Shown here piece by piece: positions 27,117-34,241 of a DNA stretch of 64,000 bases. The position numbers and the translations under genes were made by a program. The notes under the pieces were generated by a model. It saw only the letters and a program-made list of their open reading frames with translations. It ran no database searches and was not told the origin of the DNA. The DNA is from Chitinophaga pinensis (GTDB lineage: Bacteria; Bacteroidota; Bacteroidia; NS11-12g; UBA955): assembly GCA_945888525.1 (NCBI GenBank), contig CAMDAF010000004.1, forward strand, positions 53,483 to 117,482, written 5' to 3'. Numbering within the stretch: position 1 is the first letter of the stretch; each line of letters begins with the position of its first letter.

Positions 27117-28361
27117 ATGTCATTAAAAGACCACAAACACACGGTTTCAGAGCGTTTTATGCGCTATGTTCAAATTGATACTGAGGCTGATCCAAATTCA
27201 GAGACACAACCCTCTTCAGAGAAGCAAAAAGATTTAAGCAGATTATTGGTTGATGAACTTATTGATATGGGCATAGAAGATGCAGAATTAGACCGTTTCG
27301 GCTATGTATACGCCACCATTCCCGCAACTGTTTATAAAGACGTTCCAGTATTGTGTTTTTGCTCACACGTAGACACTGCTCCAGACGTAACTGGCGCAAA
27401 TGTTAAACCCGTATTGCATAAAAAATTCGATGGCAGTCCTATCCTATTTGCCGACGATGCTGCATTAAGTTTGAGCATGGAAGACCATCCCTATTTAAAA
27501 GAAAGATTGGGCGATGACATCATAACCGCTTCTGGCAAAACATTATTGGGTGCCGACGACAAAGCCGGTATTGCCATTATCATGGATTTGGCAGCGTATT
27601 TGATTAAACGTCCAGAAATACCACACGGAAAAATTAGAATCTTATTTACCCCTGACGAAGAAATTGGCCGAGGCGTAAACAAAGTAGATATGGAAAAATT
27701 GGGTGCAGACTTTGGATATACTTTAGATGGCGGACCAAGAGGCGTGCTTGAAGGCGAATCCTTTTCTGCCGATGGTGCCACGGTAATATTTGAAGGCATC
27801 AGTGCACATCCGGGTTATGCCAAAGACAAAATGGTGAATTCTATAAAAATAGCATCCCATTTTATGGATTCTTTACCAAAAGACTCATGGTGCCCAGAGC
27901 GCACCAGTGGCAGAGAACCATTTGTACACCCCGTACACATGGATGCTGCGGTTGAGAATGCCATTATACATTTTATAGTTAGAGATTTTGAAACCAGCAA
28001 ATTGGCTGAGCATGAAGCAAGATTGGAAGAGTATGCCAAAGCAACTTGTGCAGCCTTTCCTGGCACTAAATACACCTTTACAGTCAAAGAGCAATACCGC
28101 AACATGCGTGAGATGCTAGACAGACATCCTCAAGTGATGGCCCATGCTATGGAAGCATACAAAAGAGCGGGAATGAATCCTGTAACAGAGAGCATCAGAG
28201 GAGGCACCGACGGATCACGCTTATCGTTTATGGGCATGCCTTGTCCCAACATCTTCACCGGCGAAATGGCCATACATTCGCGCAAAGAATACGTCAGTGT
28301 TCAGGACATGGAAAAAGCCGTAGAAACCTTGGTTCACTTGAGCAATATTTGGGCGGAGTAA
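27117..28361 (+). CDS. pepT: Peptidase T (tripeptide aminopeptidase)
   Basis: Cytoplasmic M20-family di-zinc aminopeptidase that releases N-terminal residues from tripeptides. The 414-residue product shows the metal and catalytic motifs: CFCSHVDTAPD (zinc His and catalytic Asp), TLLGADDKAGIAIIM (bridging Asp), TPDEEIGRGVNKVD (catalytic Glu pair), YTLDGG, and near the C-terminus SIRGGTDGSRLSFMGMPCPNIFTG with the last zinc ligands. The dimerisation domain lies between about 210 and 330. Length is normal. It has its own promoter and is monocistronic. Confidence 0.96.
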   Translation: MSLKDHKHTVSERFMRYVQIDTEADPNSETQPSSEKQKDLSRLLVDELIDMGIEDAELDRFGYVYATIPATVYKDVPVLCFCSHVDTAPDVTGANVKPVLHKKFDGSPILFADDAALSLSMEDHPYLKERLGDDIITASGKTLLGADDKAGIAIIMDLAAYLIKRPEIPHGKIRILFTPDEEIGRGVNKVDMEKLGADFGYTLDGGPRGVLEGESFSADGATVIFEGISAHPGYAKDKMVNSIKIASHFMDSLPKDSWCPERTSGREPFVHPVHMDAAVENAIIHFIVRDFETSKLAEHEARLEEYAKATCAAFPGTKYTFTVKEQYRNMREMLDRHPQVMAHAMEAYKRAGMNPVTESIRGGTDGSRLSFMGMPCPNIFTGEMAIHSRKEYVSVQDMEKAVETLVHLSNIWAE

Positions 28362-28376
28362 GAGATTGTTATTCGG

Positions 28377-28543
28377 TATTGGTTATTAATCGAAATCTCC
28401 AACATATTCCGACTGCCTTCCTCAGCCCTACTCCCAAAGGTCGTGAGAAAGCTGCCGCTAAGTTGTTGCCCTTGCTGATCTAGTTATTGGTTATTAGATA
28501 TCAATCGAAATATCCAACATATTCCGACTGCCTTCCTCAGCCC
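28377..28543. repeat. Direct repeat pair downstream of pepT
   Basis: Copy 1 at 28377-28428 and copy 2 at 28485-28543. Both begin TATTGGTTATTA; copy 2 then has 7 extra bases (28497-28503) before a 40-base block (28389-28428 versus 28504-28543) that differs at only one position. The block contains CCAACATATTCCGACTGCCT. Confidence 0.85.
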
Positions 28544-28594
28544 CCTTGCCCTTGCCCCTAATGAGCGCAACGACACAGACGCTCGCTCAAAATT

Positions 28595-28625
28595 ACCCAA
28601 AATCAGTTTATTGATTTTGGGTTTT
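28595..28625. terminator. Terminator-like hairpin between pepT and dnaJ
   Basis: Perfect 11-bp stem ACCCAAAATCA/TGATTTTGGGT with a 6-nt loop (28595-28622), followed by TTT on the plus strand and AATTTTG on the minus strand. It may serve both convergent genes; it is about 235 nt after pepT and 110 nt after dnaJ. Confidence 0.55.
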
Positions 28626-28736
28626 AGATGCGAGGCGCATGAAGGTAGGTAAAGACGAAGTTTACTACTGTAAATGAGACTTTAACTAACGAATGCAACG
28701 AAGCAGATAAAAATTCAAAATCAATAAATACAATTA

Positions 28737-29870
28737 CTAAAACCAGTCTTTCATTTTGTCAAAGAACCCCTTCTCCCTCTTCGCATTCTTCGGCGAGAAG
28801 TTCTCTGAGTCTTTTAATTTCTTCAAAAGATCGGCTTCTTCGGCACTTACTTTTTTAGGAATCCAGATATGAATCATAATAAGTTGGTCACCTGTATTGT
28901 ATCCATTTACCTCAGGAAATCCTTTGCCACGAAGACGAAGAACCTTACCACTTTGGGTACCTGGCTCTATGCTTATTTTTGCTTTCCCATCGACTGTAGG
29001 CACTTCGATGCTGCAGCCTAGAATGGCGTCAGTTACACTAATGGCAAGGTTATATATAACGTGGTTTTCTTGGCGTTCAAGTTCTGGGTGTTTTTCCTCT
29101 TCAACAAGGATAAGCAAATCGCCATCGATACCACCGCCAGGGGCAGCGTTGCCTTTGCCGCTAATGGACAATTGCATTCCCTCTTGCACACCTGCAGGTA
29201 TTTTGATGGTTGTTTCAATTTCCTCATGCACCAAGCCATGCTCATTGGCCCCAACTGGCTTATTGGATAGGGTCTTACCACTTCCGCCACAATGTGGGCA
29301 AGCAGAAACGGTTTGCATTTGACCTAAAAAGGTTTGGGTAATACGGTTCACTTGACCGCTACCACGGCAGGTTGTGCAATCTTTGAAAGTTGCCCCTTTT
29401 GCGAGTACCAGTTTGCGGTATTTTATTTTCTTTTCGACACCATTTTTGATGTCGATAAATGACAGTTTTAATTTGATGCGAATATTGCTTCCGACATTGG
29501 CGCGTGTGCGGCCGTTTCTTCCACCTTGTTGGCCAAAGAAATCGCCAAAACCACCACCACCGCCGCCCCCAAAAATATCTCCAAATTGACTGAATATATC
29601 ATCCATATTCATGCCACCACCGTAGCCGCCACCACCTGATGCCCCACCTACACCGGCATGACCATATTGATCATAGCGTTGCTTCTTTTGTGCATCACTA
29701 AGAACTTCGTAGGCTTCAGCCGCCTCTTTAAATTTCTCTTCCGCTTCTTTGTTGCCAGGGTTTTTATCTGGATGGAATTTGATCGCCATTTTGCGGTAAG
29801 CTTTTTTAATCTCATCCGCGGAGGCACTCTTTGTTACTTCGAGTATGTCGTAAAAATCTCTTTTTGCCAA
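28737..29870 (-). CDS. dnaJ: Chaperone DnaJ (Hsp40), reduced zinc domain
   Basis: DnaK co-chaperone that delivers substrates and stimulates ATP hydrolysis. The 377-residue protein has a J domain (about 4-67, HPD at 33-35), a Gly-rich region (75-120) and two C-terminal beta-sandwich domains. The zinc domain has only two CxxCxGxG repeats, CTTCRGSG (165) and CPHCGGSG (191), instead of the four of E. coli DnaJ; the positions of repeats 1 and 4 read [14 protein letters not shown] and [10 protein letters not shown]. So only the second zinc centre is kept. It lies 12 nt after grpE on the same strand. Confidence 0.94.
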   Translation of the reverse strand: MAKRDFYDILEVTKSASADEIKKAYRKMAIKFHPDKNPGNKEAEEKFKEAAEAYEVLSDAQKKQRYDQYGHAGVGGASGGGGYGGGMNMDDIFSQFGDIFGGGGGGGFGDFFGQQGGRNGRTRANVGSNIRIKLKLSFIDIKNGVEKKIKYRKLVLAKGATFKDCTTCRGSGQVNRITQTFLGQMQTVSACPHCGGSGKTLSNKPVGANEHGLVHEEIETTIKIPAGVQEGMQLSISGKGNAAPGGGIDGDLLILVEEEKHPELERQENHVIYNLAISVTDAILGCSIEVPTVDGKAKISIEPGTQSGKVLRLRGKGFPEVNGYNTGDQLIMIHIWIPKKVSAEEADLLKKLKDSENFSPKNAKREKGFFDKMKDWF

Positions 29871-29882
29871 AATATTATTTAT

Positions 29883-30425
29883 TTATTCGCCAACTACCAC
29901 TTTTGCAAACCTGATCACATGGCCATTAAGTGTGTATCCCTTTTCGGTTTCATCTATTACTTTACCAACCATATCCTCGCTAGGAGCTGGAATATTGGTG
30001 ATGGCTTCGTGTAAATCGACATTAAACGCTTCTCCAACGCTTTCAATGCTTTTTAAACCTCTAGCATTTAATATTGAATTGAATTGATTGTGTATCAATT
30101 CAACACCCTCTTTATAGGCTTCAAAACTATTGGTAAGGCTTGATTTTTGCGCACGTTCAAAGTTGTCAATGACAGGCAATAAAGCCAACATGACATCTTT
30201 ACCAGCGGTTTGAAGAATTTCGGACTTCTCTTTAATGGATCTGCGTCTGTAATTATCAAACTCAGCATACAATCTTAGATATTTGTCATTGGCCTCTAGC
30301 ACTTGTTTTTTAAGCACATCAAGTTCACTTTCGCTGCTTAGCGGCTCAGTTGCATTTTCGGCATCCTCTTGAATAGGCAAATCTTGCTCTAGATTATCTT
30401 CTAAATTATTTAGCTCATCGGTCAT
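29883..30425 (-). CDS. grpE: Nucleotide exchange factor GrpE
   Basis: ADP/ATP exchange factor for DnaK. The 180-residue protein has an acidic disordered N-terminus (about 1-35), a long dimerising coiled coil including LEANDKYLRLYAEFDNYRRRSIKEKSEI, and the C-terminal beta-wing with the family signature (LKSIESVGEAFNVDLHEAI ... VIDETEKGYTLNGHVIRFAKVVVG). It is immediately upstream of dnaJ and forms the usual grpE-dnaJ pair; dnaK is not in the window. No CIRCE or other heat-shock operator is visible upstream. Confidence 0.96.
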   Translation of the reverse strand: MTDELNNLEDNLEQDLPIQEDAENATEPLSSESELDVLKKQVLEANDKYLRLYAEFDNYRRRSIKEKSEILQTAGKDVMLALLPVIDNFERAQKSSLTNSFEAYKEGVELIHNQFNSILNARGLKSIESVGEAFNVDLHEAITNIPAPSEDMVGKVIDETEKGYTLNGHVIRFAKVVVGE

Positions 30426-30521
30426 ACTTCACAACCTTATCAAAAACATTGCCAAGCCAATAAAACTGACACAATGTCGGACAATACCTAAAAATAAAAG
30501 CAATTTAAAAATGCCTTGGCA

Positions 30522-30998
30522 TTATTTCAGTAAAACACTGACGTTCGCTTCCAACTCGTGGGTGTTATTGGCGCTGTAAACTTGTTTACCGGCAGCATTA
30601 AAAACGATGAACTTTGGAAGTGTGGTCACTTTGTATTTAAGTGCCATTGGAGAATCGTATTTTTTAAAGTCACAGAAGTGTTCTTTCCAAGACAATTCAT
30701 CTTCTTCTATGGCCGATTTCCATGACACATCGTCGATATCCAGAGAGACACTTGCAAAAACAACTTTGGGGTTTAACTTAAAAGATTGGTAGACATGCAA
30801 AAGTGTTTTGTTTTCATTGCGGCTATTTTTGCTCCAAGAGGCCCAATAATTTAGAACAACAATTTTACCCTTGTATTTGTTAAGGTCAAAAGTATCGCTG
30901 TGTTTGATGTTGCTGGCTAAGGGATAAACTTTAGTAAAGCCCTGAGAAACCATAAAAGCAGCAATTAATACACTGAAAAGGAAAACAAACTTTTTCAT
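30522..30998 (-). CDS. Thioredoxin-fold protein lacking the CxxC cysteines
   Basis: Exported 158-residue protein (signal peptide about 1-22) with a TlpA/ResA-like thioredoxin fold: FDLNKYKGKIVVLNYWASWSKNSRNENKTLL, then VVFASVSLDIDDVSWKSAIEEDELSW and the cis-proline region YKVTTLPKFIVFNAAGK. The active site that normally reads WASWCxxC reads WASWSKNS, with both cysteines replaced by serine (S56 and S59), so it cannot do dithiol chemistry. Likely a non-redox binding or chaperone role, unknown. It follows murA by 14 nt, suggesting cotranscription and a possible envelope link. Confidence 0.8.
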   Translation of the reverse strand: MKKFVFLFSVLIAAFMVSQGFTKVYPLASNIKHSDTFDLNKYKGKIVVLNYWASWSKNSRNENKTLLHVYQSFKLNPKVVFASVSLDIDDVSWKSAIEEDELSWKEHFCDFKKYDSPMALKYKVTTLPKFIVFNAAGKQVYSANNTHELEANVSVLLK

Positions 30999-31012
30999 AG
31001 CGATGGGGTGTT

Positions 31013-32326
31013 TTAATCAATTCTTACAATATCCGCACCAATTTGATTCAGACGCTTGTCAATGAACTGATACCCTCTGTCAATTTGCTCAATATTCTTA
31101 ATGGTGCTGACACCATTGGCACTCATTGCCGCAATGAGCATAGCAACCCCTGCACGAATATCTGGTGAGCTCATGGTAATTCCTTTTAGAAGCACTTTTT
31201 TATCTAAGCCCATAATGTTCGCGCGGTGTGGATCACAAAGAATAATTTTGGCTCCCATGTCAATCAGATTGTCTACAAAGAACAAGCGGCTTTCAAACAT
31301 TTTTTGGTGAATAAGCACATTGCCTCTGGCTTGTGTAGCGGTTACTAAAATAATGCTGATTAAGTCTGGGGTAAACCCAGGCCAAGGCGCATCAGCAATG
31401 GTAAGTATACTTCCATCAATGAATGATTCGATTTGATAGTTCTTTTGTGAAGGAATATAGATATCATCGCCTCTGAATTCCATTTGAATGCCTAGACGTC
31501 TAAATGTATCGGGTATAACCCCTAGTTCGGCTATTTGGCAATTCTTAATGGTAATTTCGCTTTCGGTCATAGCCGCCAAGCCAATAAAGCTACCAATCTC
31601 AATCATGTCAGGCAGCATGGTATGCTCGGTGCCGCCCAAAGATTCCACACCTTCTATTGTCAAAAGATTAGAGCCAATACCAGATATCTTAGCCCCCATG
31701 CGGTTTAGCATTTTGCACAATTGTTGCAAGTATGGTTCACAAGCGGCATTGTATATGGTGGTGGTGCCTTCTGCTAAGGCTGCAGCCATTAAAATATTGG
31801 CAGTACCGGTAACAGAAGCTTCATCAAGCAACATGTAAGCACCCTTAAGTCGACCATTTTCGGAAGAAACTTTATAAAATTGTTCATCGGCAAGGTATTC
31901 AAACTTAGCGCCCAATTTCATGAACCCAATAAAGTGGGTATCAAGTCTTCTTCGACCTATTTTATCACCCCCTGGTGAAGGAATATATCCTTTCCCAAAG
32001 CGCGCCAGCAATGGACCGATTATCATAATTGAACCACGCAGTCCTGCCCCCTTGGCCTTAAAATCAGCAGAATTAAGGTATTCTAAATCGATGTTAGAAG
32101 CTTTGAAGGTATATGAAGAATCACTTAACTTTTTAACCACAACACCCAATTCACCAAGCAGTTCAATTAGTTTAAGAACATCTCTGATTGAAGGAATATT
32201 GTGAATGGTAATTTCCTGATCGGTGAGTAAAACGGCAGATAATATTTGCAAAGCCTCATTCTTTGCTCCTTGAGGAATAATTTCACCTTGGAGTTTCTTG
32301 CCTCCTGTAACTTTAAACGTAGACAT
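31013..32326 (-). CDS. murA: UDP-N-acetylglucosamine 1-carboxyvinyltransferase MurA (Asp-type)
   Basis: First committed step of peptidoglycan synthesis: transfer of enolpyruvate from PEP to UDP-GlcNAc. The 437-residue protein has the EPSP-synthase-like inside-out barrel, with GAKNEALQIL at 20-29 (Lys22 and Asn23 conserved), GLRGSIMIIGPLLARFGKGYIPSPGGDKIGRRRLDTHF and DNLIDMGAKIILCDPHRA. The residue matching E. coli Cys115 in PGGCxIGxRP is Asp (D121, PGGDKIG). Asp at this position is known in naturally fosfomycin-tolerant MurA enzymes. It lies 11 nt after the DUF4290 gene. Confidence 0.96.
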   Translation of the reverse strand: MSTFKVTGGKKLQGEIIPQGAKNEALQILSAVLLTDQEITIHNIPSIRDVLKLIELLGELGVVVKKLSDSSYTFKASNIDLEYLNSADFKAKGAGLRGSIMIIGPLLARFGKGYIPSPGGDKIGRRRLDTHFIGFMKLGAKFEYLADEQFYKVSSENGRLKGAYMLLDEASVTGTANILMAAALAEGTTTIYNAACEPYLQQLCKMLNRMGAKISGIGSNLLTIEGVESLGGTEHTMLPDMIEIGSFIGLAAMTESEITIKNCQIAELGVIPDTFRRLGIQMEFRGDDIYIPSQKNYQIESFIDGSILTIADAPWPGFTPDLISIILVTATQARGNVLIHQKMFESRLFFVDNLIDMGAKIILCDPHRANIMGLDKKVLLKGITMSSPDIRAGVAMLIAAMSANGVSTIKNIEQIDRGYQFIDKRLNQIGADIVRID

Positions 32327-32337
32327 GCCGTTCTTAT

Positions 32338-32982
32338 TTATTTTTTATAAAAATTCTTTTTGTTTTTGTTGTTGTGAAACTTGTTGTTGCTGCCCGGACC
32401 AGGGTGTTTAAAAAACTTCTTCTTCCTTTGTTCCAGAGTAATTTCAAGTTCTTCAGGGTTAATCTTTAGTTTGTTCTGAGAGATTACTTGAAGGTGCTCA
32501 GCCAGTTGGGCATTGCTTAAGTTTTCATTGTTCCAATTGCGTGAAGAATTGGTCATGAAAGAAGCCAAAAGATTTAAGAATTCACCTTGTAAATCAGGAT
32601 TTTCAATGGCGGTGGCTTTGTTAACCATAAATTGCAAATTTCGGCCATAAAATCTAAATTTAATGGGTTGAGAAGGGTATTCAATTTTCTCAGGCCTTTG
32701 GGCAATCTTAGCTATTTCAGGCATAGGATAAGGGCCATCAACATCCAATTTATAGTCGGATATGATGTATAAATGATCCCAAAGTTTGTTTTTATAATCG
32801 GCTTGGTCCTTAACTGTAGGATTTAAAATTTCCATAACAGAGATAAGGGCTTCAGCCATTTTAAGTCGTTTGTCTTTATCATCAATAGCTAGAACATGTT
32901 CAACCATAACTTGGAAAGAACGGCCATATTCAGATATTATTAGTTTTTTGGCTTTTGTATTGTACTGGAATAATTCGGGCAT
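32338..32982 (-). CDS. DUF4290 domain protein
   Basis: A 214-residue cytoplasmic protein matching the DUF4290 family of Bacteroidota: LFQYNTKAKKLIISEYGRSFQVMVEHVLAIDDKDKR, EILNPTVKDQADYKNKLWDHLYIISDYKLDVDGPYPMP and IKFRFYGRNLQFMVNKA. The C-terminal tail (about 180-214) is a basic, low-complexity Lys/Asn/Phe segment that may bind nucleic acid or membrane. It is the first gene of a run with murA, an arrangement common in this phylum, which hints at a role in cell-wall synthesis control; function is unknown. Confidence 0.85.
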   Translation of the reverse strand: MPELFQYNTKAKKLIISEYGRSFQVMVEHVLAIDDKDKRLKMAEALISVMEILNPTVKDQADYKNKLWDHLYIISDYKLDVDGPYPMPEIAKIAQRPEKIEYPSQPIKFRFYGRNLQFMVNKATAIENPDLQGEFLNLLASFMTNSSRNWNNENLSNAQLAEHLQVISQNKLKINPEELEITLEQRKKKFFKHPGPGSNNKFHNNKNKKNFYKK

Positions 32983-32992
32983 ATTTGCTTTT

Positions 32993-33000
32993 CAAAGGTA
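32993..33000 (-). promoter_or_regulatory. -7 box of the DUF4290-murA operon
   Basis: Minus strand TACCTTTG, 10 nt before the ATG at 32982. The same octamer is used before trmB. Confidence 0.45.
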
Positions 33001-33018
33001 GATGTATTTCTCCATAAT

Positions 33019-33056
33019 AAAAAAAACCTGCAAACATGTATTTGCAGGTTTTTTTT
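33019..33056 (-). terminator. Intrinsic terminator after the 33072-33677 lipoprotein gene
   Basis: Perfect 10-bp stem AACCTGCAAA/TTTGCAGGTT (33025-33050) with a 6-nt loop, flanked by long A and T runs; 15 nt after the stop and just upstream of the DUF4290 promoter. Confidence 0.9.
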
Positions 33057-33071
33057 AAATGAATTTATAAA

Positions 33072-33677
33072 TTAATCTTTTTTGATTATTTCTTTGTTTT
33101 TGGGCACGAAAGTCATTGTGTGTGTTTTGCCATTGATTTGGAAACTCAATTTCAAATTATCGTTTTTCAACATAATGATATCAGAATTAACCACAGAAGT
33201 ATCATTGACCATAAGATAAGCCAAATCGCCATTTCCATTGGCGCCGAAGTTAATGGTATTGTATTTGTCTTCAAAAGCCCATTTGCCACTTTGTTTCAAT
33301 TTTTTGAATAATAAATTATTTACACTAAATCCAGCTAGTATATCATGATATGCGCGCGTGTCTGTAGCTGATGGAGACAGCAATTTATCTCCAGATGGAG
33401 AAACATAGCCATCGGCATAAGACATGTCCATAGAATAGTTGTAATTTCTGGTCATTTTAAATACCAACTCGATAGAATCACCTGCAGATTTGAATGATTT
33501 TTTGGCGGCAGCATCTTCAGTGCCATTAATTTGGTATCCTGAGATTTTCCATTCGTTTGCTACTCTGTCTCTTTTATTTCTAAGAGAAATTGCAGGGCCT
33601 TCCTCATATTTACAACCTGTAAATACAACAGCAAAGGCTGAAACAAGAACCAACGATAGATTTTTTAAACGTGTCAT
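33072..33677 (-). CDS. Hypothetical lipoprotein, lipocalin-like
   Basis: A 201-residue protein with a lipoprotein signal (VLVSAFAVVFTGC, cysteine at about residue 22). The mature part looks like a small beta-barrel: a conserved-looking NEWKISGYQINGTE segment, then alternating strands (SIELVFKMTRNYNYSMDMSY, KQSGKWAFEDKYNTINFG, NLKLSFQINGKTHTMTFVPK). The pattern W-KI..Y..NG and GKW.F resembles lipocalin-like Bacteroidota lipoproteins, but I cannot name a family with certainty. Monocistronic, with its own promoter and terminator. Confidence 0.7.
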   Translation of the reverse strand: MTRLKNLSLVLVSAFAVVFTGCKYEEGPAISLRNKRDRVANEWKISGYQINGTEDAAAKKSFKSAGDSIELVFKMTRNYNYSMDMSYADGYVSPSGDKLLSPSATDTRAYHDILAGFSVNNLLFKKLKQSGKWAFEDKYNTINFGANGNGDLAYLMVNDTSVVNSDIIMLKNDNLKLSFQINGKTHTMTFVPKNKEIIKKD

Positions 33678-33707
33678 TTTAATTTAAATTTTGTGTATTA
33701 TTTTATG

Positions 33708-33738
33708 CAAATATATAAATAACCTTTTTAATTGTCAA
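33708..33738 (-). promoter_or_regulatory. Promoter of the 33072-33677 lipoprotein gene
   Basis: Minus strand TTG (33738-33736), 20-nt spacer, TATATTTG (33715-33708); 30 nt before the ATG. Confidence 0.6.
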
Positions 33739-33751
33739 GGGGATTTTAAAA

Positions 33752-34223
33752 TTAGAAATAGAAGAATAATTTAACCATCCCTTTTGAGTTGTCTCAGTCC
33801 AAAGACATACTATGGGTTTTGGGGCTTACTTCTTTGGTCTCTGTAGTGGCTGTGCCTTCTGTGAAATCATATTGTTCAACAGTCTGCTTTGGCGCCGAAT
33901 TGAATGTAAAATAAGGTCCGTAACCTAACTTTCCTCCTAGTGAGAAATTTGGAGCTAAGAAAGTATTCCACACCAACAAAACCAATTAATTAACTGAAAA
34001 TGAAGTAAATAAACTAAAATTCGTCAATCTTCTGAAACCAGTGTCCAAATTTTCCAATTTATTGCCAAAACAAGTAAAAAATGGATTCGCACCAATTACA
34101 ATGCAATAGTTTCTTTTTTGTGGCAAAATCAAAATGCCTCTTTTGTTTTTTAGCAAGGACTGCTGTTGCCCAAAAGCTGTTAAACTAAAAATAGATCAAA
34201 CAATTATCAAGTGTTTCTTCAAC
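33752..34223 (-). pseudogene. Decayed outer-membrane beta-barrel protein gene
   Basis: Remnant of a Bacteroidota outer-membrane beta-barrel gene, about 157 codons of a family usually twice as long. Reading the minus strand from TTG 34223: a signal peptide broken by a TGA at codon 9 (KKHLIIV-stop-SIFSLTAFGQQQ), then the family-like start LLKNKRGILILPQKRNYC and IGANPFF, an in-frame TAA near 33987, a frameshift (GFVGVEYF in one frame, LAPNFSLGGKLGYGPYF in the next), a TGA at 33794-33796, and finally the ancestral end SKGMVKLFFYF with a terminal Phe. The middle of the barrel is deleted. The intact open piece at 33794-33985 is not a gene by itself. Confidence 0.75.
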
Positions 34224-34241
34224 ACACTAAAGTATTGTTTT

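Larger units (their letters stand above)
28362..28736. other. Gene-free region with duplicated segment and hairpin
   Basis: 375 bases between the convergent pepT and dnaJ genes. The left half holds two copies of a roughly 52-bp segment (listed separately); the right half has a bidirectional terminator-like hairpin and short palindromes (GAGCG..CGCTC near 28564-28587, TGCG..CGCA near 28629). No coding frame is credible. Confidence 0.6.

Noticed and set aside
30508..30524. Short hairpin AATGC-CAAG-GCATT between the thioredoxin-fold gene and grpE
   Set aside because: The stem is only 5 bp and overlaps the stop codon; too weak to call a terminator.
33794..33985. A 63-codon open frame on the minus strand, candidate small gene
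   Set aside because: It starts at a TTG inside a decayed barrel gene; family-like sequence continues on both sides in other frames and past its stop.
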